A DNA stretch of 64,000 nucleotides from Anaeramoeba ignava (taxonomy: Eukaryota; Metamonada; Anaeramoebidae). Position numbers and translations under genes: made by a program. Position 1 is the first letter of the stretch, and the number at the start of each line of letters is the position of its first letter. The notes beneath the pieces are model-generated. The model searched no databases. It saw nothing but the letters and a program-made list of their open reading frames with translations, and was not told the origin of the DNA. Below, one piece after another: positions 54,931-64,000 of the stretch. Location of the stretch: NCBI GenBank assembly GCA_028826165.1, contig JAPDFW010000110.1, forward strand, positions 77,001 through 141,000, read 5' to 3'.

Positions 54931-55260
54931 TGAAAGAACAATCTATTTTATTTTATTAATTTAATTTATTTTATTAATTTATTTTATTTTATTAATTTAT
55001 TTTTATTTTTATTTTTATTTTATTTTTTAATTTATGGGGTTTTTGATTTTTATTTCGTGTTTTTTTTTTAATTTAATTTTAAAATGAGATAATTTCAAAT
55101 TTCAATAAAATTGATCATATTAAAAAAAGTTCAATTTTAAATTAATAAATATAAAAATAAGAATGAAAATTAAAAAAAAAAAACTGACAATCAGCAAAAT
55201 AATAAATAAAATAATAAATAAAAAATTAAATAAAATAATAAATAAAATATTAAATAAAAA
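54931..55260. other. AT-rich spacer
   Basis: About 330 bp of TTTTATTAATTTA and AAATAAAATAATAAAT low-complexity sequence between the TRF-like gene and the next minus-strand ORF. I see no gene. It could be an intron if the two are one gene, but no matching GT donor was found. Confidence 0.6.
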
Positions 55261-55551
55261 TTAATTAAAAATTAAATAAAAAATTAAATAAAAAATTAAT
55301 TGTTCTCTAAAAAAAGTATTCCATTTTGGTTCATCAATCAAGGAAATCAATTCAACATTTTCAATAAATTGGTTCGATTGTTTAATTTGAAGTAATTTAT
55401 ATAAACCATATATAGTTTTAGTTTTTTCTGGAAGTAAAACATTAAATTGATTCTTTTTATCTTTTGCCATTATTTTTTTTACTAATTGATCGATTTTATT
55501 CAAACAAGCAAATTCAAGAAAAAAAGTTAAAGGAAAAGAAATTGAATTCAT
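55261..55551 (-). CDS. Small unknown protein, possibly an upstream exon of the TRF-like gene
   Basis: 96 aa from the ATG at 55551; the frame upstream of it is a T-rich leader. The sequence is mixed and non-repetitive up to about residue 85 (LEFACLNKIDQLVKKIMAKD, NVLLPEKTKTIYGLYKLLQI, SLIDEPKWNTFF), then ends in a repeat-derived Leu/Ile/Phe/Tyr run. Length and helical character would suit the first helices of a TRFH-like domain, but no splice joins it cleanly to 54930. I do not recognise it on its own. Confidence 0.4.
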   Translation of the reverse strand: MNSISFPLTFFLEFACLNKIDQLVKKIMAKDKKNQFNVLLPEKTKTIYGLYKLLQIKQSNQFIENVELISLIDEPKWNTFFREQLIFYLIFYLIFN

Positions 55552-55679
55552 TAAAAATAAAATAAAAATAAAATAAAAAAAAAAAGAAAATAAAATAAAA
55601 AATAAAAAAGAAAAAATAATTTTTGTTTTTTTTAATTTTTTTTCTTTTATTTTTTTTCTTGACCCTTTCAATAAAATAT

Positions 55680-56678
55680 TTTTTTTTTGATCAATTTTTA
55701 TTTTCTTTTCTTTTCTAAAATTAAAAATAAAAATTAAAAATAAAATTATTTGGCAAAATAAAATAAAACAAAAATAATAATTTTTTTTTCCTTCTTTTTA
55801 TTTTAATTATTATTTAAATTTTGAAGCAAATTAAAAAAGAAAGAAAATTGCTTTTTGTTTTGAAAAAAAACCCAAATTTAAATTGGAATTGGAATAAGGA
55901 ATATAATTAGAAATTCAATTATAAATTTCAATTATAAAAATTAGATCAAAATTCTTTTTAAAAATTATTAAAATAGATAAAATAAATTAAATTAAAATTA
56001 AATTAGATCAAAATTTTCTTTTGAAATAAATTGAATTAAAATTAAATTGGATCAAAATTTCCTTTTAAAATAAATTGAATTAAAATTAAAATGTTAAATT
56101 GATGATTAAAAAAAATTTTTAAAATCAATGAAATTTAAATTAAATTAAATTAAATTGAAAAATTAAATTGAAATTAAAATTTAAAATTAAAATTTTTAAA
56201 ATTCTTTTAAATTGAAATTAAAATTAAAATTAAATTTAAAATTAAAATTGAAATTGAAATTGAAGAAATCTCCTTAAATAACCAAATAAGATCAAAAAAA
56301 CTTAATTAAAATTAATCCATGTCATCAAATGATGAATCATTAAATCCAAAAAATTTTTTTCATAATTTTCAATAGAAATTAAAATTGAAATTAAAATTGA
56401 AATTGAAATTAAAATTAAAATTAAAATTGAAATTGAAATTGAAATTGAAATTAAAATTAAAATTGAAATTAAAATTGAAATTGAAATTAAAATTGATTTT
56501 GAAATTAAAATTGAAATTAAAATTGAAATTAAAATTGAAATTGAAATTAAAATTGAAATAGAAATTAAAATTGAAATTAAAATTGAAATTAAAATTGAAA
56601 TTGAAATTGAAATTGAAATTGAAATTGAAATTGAAATTGAAATTAAAATTAAATTTGGGTTGGAATCAAATTTCAAAA
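55680..56678. other. Intergenic low-complexity region
   Basis: Contains A/T tracts, an imperfect duplication around 55990-56080 (AAATTAAATTGGATCAAAAT type units) and, from 56340 to 56660, a GAAATT/AAAATT hexamer array that abuts the stop codon of the LCAT-like gene. No gene seen. Confidence 0.75.
56340..56660. repeat. GAAATT/AAAATT hexamer array
   Basis: About 50 hexamers alternate between GAAATT and AAAATT directly downstream of the LCAT-like gene's stop. A long Ile-Ser frame on the minus strand is a translation of the array. Confidence 0.9.
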
Positions 56679-58689
56679 TTAATTATTAAGAACGAAATCA
56701 AGAACCCCATTAACAACAGATTCATCTGAAGGTGACCATTGATGTTCACAATCAAAAGTAGAAGTAGTAATAGCTTGTTGTTGTTGAGTAGACCAAAGAG
56801 TAGCAATTTTTCTAACAATAGAAGAAGCGCAAGTATTATCACCATCAACTTCAATAATTGAATAATCATCACCACCAAGTTTGTCATGATAAACAACACC
56901 AACTGGAGTTTTTTTAGAAGTTCCATAGAAAATATGTGTTTGAACATTTGGTGCTGAAACTACTTCAGATGCTCCTGCTACTAAATCTAATATTGAATGT
57001 GTGTTTTCTGGGAGATTTAAATCATTTAAAAGTTGGTGAAGATCTGTCATAGAACTTGTGTAAGTTTTTGTTGGTGTTTGAACTATAGGACTATCTCCAT
57101 ATACTACTTGTTTCGGTAGGAAGAAATAAATTGCTGGTAATGTTCGTTCAAGTATTTGGCATTCTTTTGCACTTAATAATAAATCGGGAATTCCGAATGT
57201 GTATCCAATTAACTTTTTTTTTAATAAAATTATTTAATTTTTTCTTTTTCTTTTTTTTTGTTGAATTTTTGGATTATTTACTAATGCAACAACAGCTTGT
57301 CCTACGCCACCCCAAGGTGGAGAAATTGCCATCCATCCTTTAATATATTGTTCTTTCCAAGCTTTTATTTTTGAATAAATATTAAATAAATATTAAATAA
57401 ATATTAAATAATAAATAAATATTAAATATTAAATATTAAATATTAATTATTAAATATTAAATAAATATTAAATATTAAATATTAAATAATAAATAAATAT
57501 TAAATATTAAATATTAATTAAATATTAAATAAATATTAAATAAATATTAAATAAATATTAAATAAATATTAAATAAATATTAAATATTAAATATTAAATA
57601 AATATTAAATAAATATTAAATATTAAATAAATATTAAATATTAAATATTAAATAAATAATAAAAAAATATAAAAAATATAAATATTAAAATTAAATAATT
57701 ATTAAATATAAATAAAATTAAATATTAAAATAAATATTAAATAAATTATTAAATATTAAATATTAAAATAAATATTAAATAAATATTAAATAAATATTAA
57801 ATAATTAAATAAAAATAAATATAAAATTAAATATTAAATATTAAATAAATATAAATAAATATTAAATAAATTATTAAATAAATATTAAATAAATATTAAA
57901 TACAAATAAAATATTAAATAAATAAAAAAATAAAAATATTAAATAAAATTAAATATTAAATATTAAATAAATATTAAATAAATATTAAATAAATATTAAA
58001 TAAATATTAAATAAATAATAAAATAAATATTAAATATTAAATAAATATTAAATAAATATTAAATAAATATTAAATAAATATTAAATAAATATTAAATAAA
58101 TATTAAATAAATATTAAATAAATATTAAATATTAAATAAATATTAATTAAATATTTTAAATTAAATATTAATTAAAAAATTACCATCATCAACTGAGTTT
58201 AATAAATCTAAAAATAAACAACATCCCATTGAATGAGTAACAACTGTTACTTTTTTCCCACCATTAAGATTATAAGCATATTCAATAGTAGTTTTAATAT
58301 TTTGAACAAACTCAGTTAAACCAAGACCTGGAGCCCATCTCCAATCATAAGGAAGACCAAAAATAGACAATCCTTCTTGATATCCATGATCTTTAAATTT
58401 ATTAATCATATCCTTAAAATAACCCATAAAAATCAACTCAGGATCCAAATTTGAAATTGCTTCAAGTCCATTTTGTGTTTTTACTGCTACTCCTTCAGGA
58501 TCTGACCAGGTGTTTGTTTGTTCATCATAAACAATTGAAAGTCTTTCAGCAAAACAATCAACAACTTCAGGAAGCATTTCACTTGCTGAAACCCAAATTC
58601 GATACCAATCTGCATTTGTTCTACACCACCAATAATCCGATTTTGCGTTATCAAGTTTAATATCCAATTTTGTTCCTCCAAGTCCTTTT

Positions 58690-58720
<31 letters not shown>

Positions 58721-58724
58721 TTTT

Positions 58725-58815
<91 letters not shown>

Positions 58816-58820
58816 TTTCT

Positions 58821-58857
<37 letters not shown>

Positions 58858-59112
58858 TTTATTTATTTTTATTGATTATTTTTTATATTTTTATATTTAT
58901 TTACCTGGTATAATTACAACAGGATCTAAATGCTAAATATTTTATAAAATTTTAAATAAAATAAATTTAAATTTTTATTATTAATTTTTTTCATTTCGTT
59001 TCATGAGTTTTTGTTTTTTTTTGTTTTTGCTTTTTGTTTTTACTTCTTGAACTTGTTCTTGTGTTTGAGTTAAAATTAAAATTAAAATGAAAAAAATAAA
59101 AAAAACTTTCAT
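56679..59112 (-). CDS. Secreted LCAT-like acyltransferase / lysosomal phospholipase A family
   Basis: Five exons: 59112-59044, 58932-58905, 58684-58184, 57361-57282, 57212-56679; 403 aa. A signal peptide opens the protein (MKVFFIFFILILIL). The oxyanion segment HLDPVVIIPG|GLGGTKL is split over exons 2 and 3. The nucleophile elbow VTHSMG lies near residue 183, followed by ISPPWGGVGQAV, the catalytic Asp probably in VDGDNT near 351 and the His in CEHQWSP near 383. Motif order and spacing match LCAT and PLA2G15, which cleave or transfer the acyl chain of phospholipids in lysosomes or outside the cell. Exon 2 is just 28 bp. Introns 58685-58904 and 57362-58183 are filled with TTTA and 11-mer repeats; the other two are 69 and 111 bp. 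Confidence 0.88.
57370..58165. repeat. TTAAATAAATA 11-mer array in an LCAT-like intron
   Basis: About 0.8 kb with the same 11-mer, on the same genomic strand, as the array in eIF2B intron 2. Because the two genes face opposite ways, their RNAs carry complementary repeats. Confidence 0.9.
58687..58870. repeat. TTTA tetramer microsatellite
   Basis: About 45 nearly perfect TTTA copies in intron 58685-58904 of the LCAT-like gene. A purer and probably younger array than the others. Confidence 0.93.
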
Positions 59113-59149
59113 TTCTTTTTTATTATTTTTTTGGTTTGGCTTTTTTAAA

Positions 59150-59178
59150 AAAAGAAAAAAAATGAAAAAAAAAAATTT
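59150..59178 (-). promoter_or_regulatory. TTTTTTCATTTTTTTTC element upstream of the LCAT-like gene
   Basis: The minus strand carries TTTTTTTTTTTCATTTTTTT about 45-65 bp before the ATG at 59112, matching the element seen at other starts. Confidence 0.4.
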
Positions 59179-59308
59179 TAATTTTTAATTTTTATTTTTA
59201 ATTTTGATCTTCCAGAAAACAAAAAAACAAAAAAATAAAAATAATTTCAGTTTTAATTTTAATTTTCATTTTTATTTTTGTTTTTTTTTATTGTTTTAAA
59301 AAAAGAAA

Positions 59309-59539
59309 ATGAATCAAAAAAAGTGGAACGAAAATGATCCAAAAATAAAAGAAAATTTTCCAAAATTTACTTTAAAAAAACCTTTTCCTTTTCCACAAGA
59401 AAGAGTAACTGAATTATTTCAAAAATCAACAAAGAAAAAAGAAGAAGAAAATAGAAAAAGAGAAATAGAATCAAAAATTCAAGCCAAAATGAAAGAAGTT
59501 GAAGAAATGATCTGTCCAAAAAAATCAAAAGAAAAATAA
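59309..59539 (+). CDS. Small charged, probably coiled-coil protein
   Basis: A single exon of 76 aa. The first half has Pro/Phe motifs (NFPKFTLKKPFPFPQERVTE), and the second is a Lys/Glu helix with heptad character (KKKEEENRKREIESKIQAKM), ending in a Cys-Pro-Lys-Lys segment. Unlike repeat-derived frames nearby, codons and composition are mixed and the ATG follows a short T-rich leader. No family recognised. It is convergent with the ArfGAP gene that ends at 59601. Confidence 0.5.
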   Translation: MNQKKWNENDPKIKENFPKFTLKKPFPFPQERVTELFQKSTKKKEEENRKREIESKIQAKMKEVEEMICPKKSKEK

Positions 59540-59600
59540 GATGAAAAAAAGAAAAAATATAAATTTTATTTTTTAAGAAAAAGAAAAAATAAAAATTGTT

Positions 59601-62600
59601 TTAATTATATTTATCAGGCAAAGAAGTAAATTTTGTGAGAGGCTTTTTTGGGAAATCTGGAAGATTTGTTGGAGATTTTCTAATATTAGGTTTTGGAGGT
59701 CGAGGTCTATTTAAAGCTTTTATTCTTGGTGGAAGAGGAAGTTTATCAGGAGAAGGACCTTTTTTTTGGATCACAAATTCTAAGCCATCTTTCTTTTGAA
59801 TTGGATGAGGTTGGGGATAAGGACGCGGAGGTTTTTTGAGAGATTTTGGCGTTTTTGGTGCTGTGTTTTGATCTTGAGATTCGAGAGTAGGGGATTTTCT
59901 TTGTGAGTAAGAAGGAGGAAGCGGCGGCTTTCTTGTGGGACGTTTTATCCCATCGTCTTCTCTTTCGCTTGTGTATGAATCAGAATCACTTGTTGTGTGA
60001 TCCAACTTAGAAAGAGCTGAACGTTTTTGAGTTTGTATTTTCCCATCATTTGGCAAATATGCTCCACCATCTATTTTTGTTTCTGGTCTTGGTGGTGGTT
60101 TTCTTTTTGGCATTGTTGATTCGGGAAGAAGTTTTTTGCTTATATTTTTGCGTCTTTGATTTTCTGCGTTTGGAGATGATTTGCTTTCCTTATTCATTGG
60201 TTTATTCGCGCTTTTATCTGTGAAAATGAACGAGTGTTTCTCTTTCATTTCGTTCAAAATATTCAAGCATTCATAATATTGTTGATTCTTTGCGAGTTCG
60301 AGAGCGGAAACAAAGCTTTCATGATAGAGTTGAGGATTACTAGGATATAAATCTGCGCCGTAATGAAGAAGTCTTTTGAGAGCTATAACATTATTATTTA
60401 AAACTGCAGAATGCATTGGGGTGAATCGAGTTCCATTAACAACATTGATGTCAACAAAGGTATTAAGGAGAAGTAATTCGAGTATTTTTTCTTGTGAACC
60501 AAGAGCTGCAATATGAAGGGGAGTGTTGTCGTAATCGTTCGGGTTTTTCCAGTCCACTTGAGCTCCATGAACCAAGCATTGGAACAGATCTTCAATGTTT
60601 TCTTCCTTAACTGCCTTGTAGCATTTCAAGTTCAATAATTGCTGTTTTTTTTCTGGGTCTTTTTCTTCCTTATCCACAAAGTCATTTCTAACAAACTCCC
60701 GTTTTTCATATTTCCTCTCAATGAATTTTTTTTTGATTTGTGGATCGTCATTTGGATTCGGTCGATTTTCATTGATATTTGCTTCCAAAATTCCATTAAG
60801 TTTATTGTTTCCCAAAATTTTCATGATTTCAACAACTTGCGGTTCCCATTTGTCAAGAAGTAAAGAGCGAACCCGCATTGGTTGCTTTTGCAAGCTTCTC
60901 ATTATTCCTGCACATTCAATACATACAATATTCCCGAAATTTATTGATGACCATTCGGGATTTTCAGCTCCACATTCAGAGCATTTATTATTTCCAGGTA
61001 TTTTTTTTAATTCTTCAATGATTTCTTCGTTTTCATTGTTTTTTTGTTTTCCCTCGTTTTCGGAATAATTTGATATTACTGCTGATATATTATTTTGTAC
61101 AATTTCTATCCATTTTTTGGCTTCTGCTTCTGATTCTGCTTGAAGGTTATAAGTTTTTTGAGGTGAAATGATTTCGAAGCAATTTCTATTATAATTTCAA
61201 ATTTCATTATAAATTTCATTATAAATTTAATTATAAATTTAATTATAAATTTCATTATAAATTTCATTTTAAATTTCATTATAAATTTCATTATAAATTT
61301 CATTATGAATTTCATTTTAAATTTAATTATAAATTTAATTATAAATTTAATTATAAATTTAATTATAAATTTCATTTTAAATTTCATTATAAATTTCATT
61401 ATAAATTTCATTATGAATTTCATTATAAATTTCATTTTAAATTTAATTATAAATTTCATTATAAATTTCATTTTAAATTTCATTATAAATTTCATTTTAA
61501 ATTTAATTATAAATTTTATTATAAATTTCATTTTAAATTTAATTATAAATTTTATTATAAATTTAATTATAATTTCATTATAAATTTCATTATAAATTTA
61601 ATTATAAATTTCATTTTAAATTTAATTATGAATTTAATTATAAATTTAATTATAAATTTAATTATAAATTTAATTATAAATTTCATTTTAAATTTAATTA
61701 TAAATTTTATTATAAATTTCATTTTGAATTTAATTATAAATTTCATTATAAATTTAATTATGAATTTCATTATAAATTTCATTATAAATTTAATTATAAA
61801 TTTCATTTTAAATTTCATTATAAATTTCATTTATGAATTTCATTATGAATTTCATTTTAAATTTCATTTTAAATTTAATTATAAATTTCATTATAAATTT
61901 CATTTTAAATTTCATTATAAATTTAATTATAAATTTAATTATAAATTTCATTATAAATTTCATTTTAAATTTCATTATAAATTTCATTATAAATTTCATT
62001 ATGAATTTAATTTTAAATTTCATTTTAAATTTAATTATAAATTTAATTATAAATTTAATTTTAAATTTCATTATAAATTTCATTTTAAATTTCATTATAA
62101 ATTTCATTATAAATTTCATTATAAATTTCATTTTTTAAATTGGTTAAATTTCATTTTTAAATTTAATTATAAATTTAATTATAAATTTCATTTTTAAATT
62201 TCCTTTTTATAAATTTCATTTTAAAAATAAATTTTTTCAAATTTTTAAAATTTAATTATAAATTTAATTATAAATTTCATTTTAAATTTAATTATAAATT
62301 TGATAAATTTTTTATAAATTTCATTATAAATTTAATTTAAACATTTTAAATTTAATTATAAATTTAATTTTAAAAGATTATAAATTTCCTTTTTAAATTT
62401 CATTTTAAATTTAATTATAAATTTGTTTATAAATTTCATTTTAAATTTTTATAAATTTGATTATAAATTTCATTTTTAAATTTCATTATAAATTTCATTA
62501 TAAATTTCATTTTAAATTTCATTATAAATTTCATTTTAAATTTAATTATAAATTTAATTATAAATTTCATTTTAAATTTCATTATAAATTTCATTTTAAA

Positions 62601-63754
62601 TTTCATTATAAATTTCATTTTAAATTTCATTATAAATTTCATTTTAAATTTCATTTTAAATTTCATTTTAAATTTCATTTTAAATTTCATTTTAAATTTC
62701 ATTTTAAATTTAATTATAAATTTAATTATAAATTTAATTATAAATTTCATTATAAATACCTTCGATTTCTATCAACTCTTGGTTTAATTGAACAAAGAGT
62801 TAAATTTACAATTCCTACTTTTGAAAGATCCTTTTTTTAATAGAGAATAAAAATAAATATTTTCAAATTTTAAAAAAATAATTGTTGATTAATTACTTTC
62901 CAATCACGATAATAATATATTTGATGATTTTTAACAACAAAAAATCTTCTTTGCCAAACTTTAACACCTGAACTTGAAAGTTTAAAAAGATATCCTGCCT
63001 TTTCTAAATCACTTTTATTTTTTGGTTGAATTACATCTTGTTTAGAAAGTAACTATTTTTAAATTTGATTATAAATTTCATTTTAAATTTCATTATAAAT
63101 TTAATTATAAATTTCATTTTAAATTTCATTATAAATTTAATTATAAATTTCATTTTAAATTTAATTATAAATTTAATTTTAAATTTAATTATAAATTTAA
63201 TTTTAAATTTAATTATAAATTTAATTATAAATTTAATTATAAATTTAATTATAAATTTAATTTTAAATTTAATTATAAATTTCATTTTGAATTCCAAATA
63301 CTTTTTTTAATTTTTGTCTTTTTTCATCTTTTTTTTGACTAAATAAATCAGATGTTTTTTTGACATCTTCAAGATTTGTAGTTAAATTATCAAGAAAAGA
63401 TTTTTTTTCATTTAACAAATCATGACCTTGATGAAAATAAGCAATTTGTAAATACATTAAAGAACAAATTCTTTCAAGAAATTCAAATTTTTGTTTTTGT
63501 TCAATTTGTCTTAAAATAGATTCTAAATCAAAATTAGCAAGAATATATTTTTCTTGAATTCTACGATATTCTTTTTTAATTTCATTTTGTTTTTTGGAAT
63601 CTTTTTTGCTTGACATAGAAATATATTTTGCAAGAATTGCATCTCTTTCAGCTGAAATTTTATCTAAATTTTTTCTTGATTCTTTCGCTGAATTAAAATC
63701 AAGATCTAAAAATTCTTGTAAAGGATGTGAAAAGGCTTGTTCGAATTGAGAATA
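59601..63754 (-). CDS. Second BAR-PH-ArfGAP-ankyrin protein (5' part beyond window)
   Basis: Visible exons: 63754-63302, 63052-62897, 62830-62760, 61185-59601; 754 aa are visible, and the acceptor at 63755 shows that more 5' exons exist. It starts inside the BAR domain (YSQFEQAFSHPLQEFLDLDF). The PH domain follows (AGYLFKLSSSGVKVWQRRF ... AEAKKWIEIVQNNI). The zinc finger CSEC-16-CIEC is intact, but the usual GIHRxLG reads GIMRSLQ: the catalytic Arg is kept while the His and final Gly are lost. Two or three ankyrin repeats follow (YDNTPLHIAALG, RFTPMHSAVLNNN). The long tail is Pro/Arg/Lys-rich with many PxxP motifs (KPPRPYPQPHP, KLPLPPRIKALNRPRPPKP). The first two exons have exactly the lengths (453 and 156 bp) of their counterparts in the gene at 9981, but there is one extra intron in the PH domain. 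Confidence 0.87.
61190..62752. repeat. AAATTTCATTAT 12-mer array in the second ArfGAP gene
   Basis: About 1.55 kb of AAATTTMATTWT 12-mers fill intron 61186-62759. The array is open in several frames on both strands because the unit is a multiple of three and lacks stops, so its long Met/Lys/Phe/Ile frames are not genes. Confidence 0.92.
63056..63292. repeat. AAATTTAATTAT 12-mer array in the next upstream intron
   Basis: The same 12-mer family as at 61190-62752 but in a different intron (63053-63301) of the same gene. It is about 20 units long. Confidence 0.9.
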
Positions 63755-63764
63755 CTAATAAATT

Positions 63765-64000
63765 TTTAAATATATATTATTTTTGAAATATTTAATGAAT
63801 ATTTATTTATTAATATATATTTAATAATATTTATTTAATAATATTTATTTAATAATATTTATTTAATAATATTTATTTAATAATATTTATTTAATAATAT
63901 TTATTTAATGAATATTTATTTAATAGTATTTATTTAATAATATTTATTTAATAATATTTATTTAATAATATTTATTTAATGATATTTTATTTAATAATAT
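63765..64000. repeat. AATATTTATTTAAT 14-mer array at the window edge
   Basis: Tandem AATATTTATTTAAT units run from just upstream of the BAR exon to the end of the window. It is presumably another inflated intron of the second ArfGAP gene. Confidence 0.88.

Noticed and set aside
55261-55671. Longer version of the small minus-strand gene starting at 55671
   Set aside because: The extra N-terminal part is a Lys- then Phe/Leu-rich reading of A/T tracts that resemble upstream leader sequence; the ATG at 55551 begins the mixed-composition part.
58670-58936. Plus-strand Phe-Ile-Tyr-Leu frame resembling a membrane protein
   Set aside because: It is the TTTA tetramer microsatellite in an intron of the LCAT-like gene.
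61106-62840. Many overlapping frames on both strands rich in Met-Lys-Phe-Ile or Asn-Phe-Ile-Ile
   Set aside because: They are readings of the AAATTTCATTAT array inside the second ArfGAP gene's intron.
1-64000. tRNA, rRNA or transposon genes
   Set aside because: No GC-richer cloverleaf-like stretch, rRNA-like block, transposase, reverse transcriptase or long terminal repeat was recognised by eye; a covariance-model scan could still find a tRNA.

Overview
This is a very AT-rich nuclear genome window from a free-living protist. Genes carry many short GT-AG introns (mostly 64-93 bp), both strands are used densely, stop codons look standard (TAA and TGA seen), and the families are eukaryotic (BAR-PH-ArfGAP-ankyrin, eIF2B beta, TRF-like telobox Myb, EST1/SMG, LCAT-like lipase, many BTB proteins). 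The mix of RCC1-BTB, kelch-BTB, ankyrin-BTB, BTB-TLDc and ArfGAP-ankyrin families with very low GC is most reminiscent of an amoeboid metamonad such as Anaeramoeba. This organism call is an inference from gene content, not from a marker gene.

Layout. 1-200: 3' end of an unknown + strand gene. 197-3510 (-): kelch protein with two BTB domains. 3585-7290 (-): ankyrin protein with two BTB domains. 7387-9867 (-): 2-phosphoglycerate kinase/LPA1-like P-loop kinase, divergent from 9981-14004 (+), a BAR-PH-ArfGAP-ankyrin protein. 14124-19721 (+): a chain of ARM-repeat exons that runs in frame into an RCC1-BTB-BTB exon. 19835-20845 (+): biotin-protein ligase. 21209-24223 (-): EST1/SMG-like protein with several frame breaks. 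24331-30724 (+): eIF2B beta with an N-terminal BRCT domain. 30793-51904: nine intronless RCC1-BTB-BTB paralogues (one +, eight -) with two BTB-BACK-TLDc genes. 52183-54930 (-): TRF-like telomere-binding protein. 55261-55551 (-): small unknown gene. 56679-59112 (-): secreted LCAT/phospholipase-like enzyme. 59309-59539 (+): small charged protein. 59601 to the window end (-): second BAR-PH-ArfGAP-ankyrin gene, 5' truncated by the edge.

Most of the genes were rebuilt by joining exons across introns. All proposed junctions keep frame, and several reproduce conserved family sequence across the junction. About a third of the introns have been inflated to 0.2-2.6 kb by pure AT-rich tandem repeats, usually a different monomer in each intron. 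The same kind of short repeat also enters coding sequence (biotin ligase, EST1-like gene, N- and C-termini of the RCC1-BTB genes).

The most interesting unit is the RCC1-BTB array. The paralogues are nearly identical in framework but differ in two- to four-residue clusters that sit at the equivalent place in successive RCC1 repeats, directly after a conserved Gly or Cys-Gly. This is what a diversifying ligand- or substrate-binding surface on a beta-propeller would look like. The C-terminal double BTB module would be the constant, possibly Cullin-3-binding, end. The same double BTB module is found here behind kelch, ankyrin, RCC1 and ARM+RCC1 modules.
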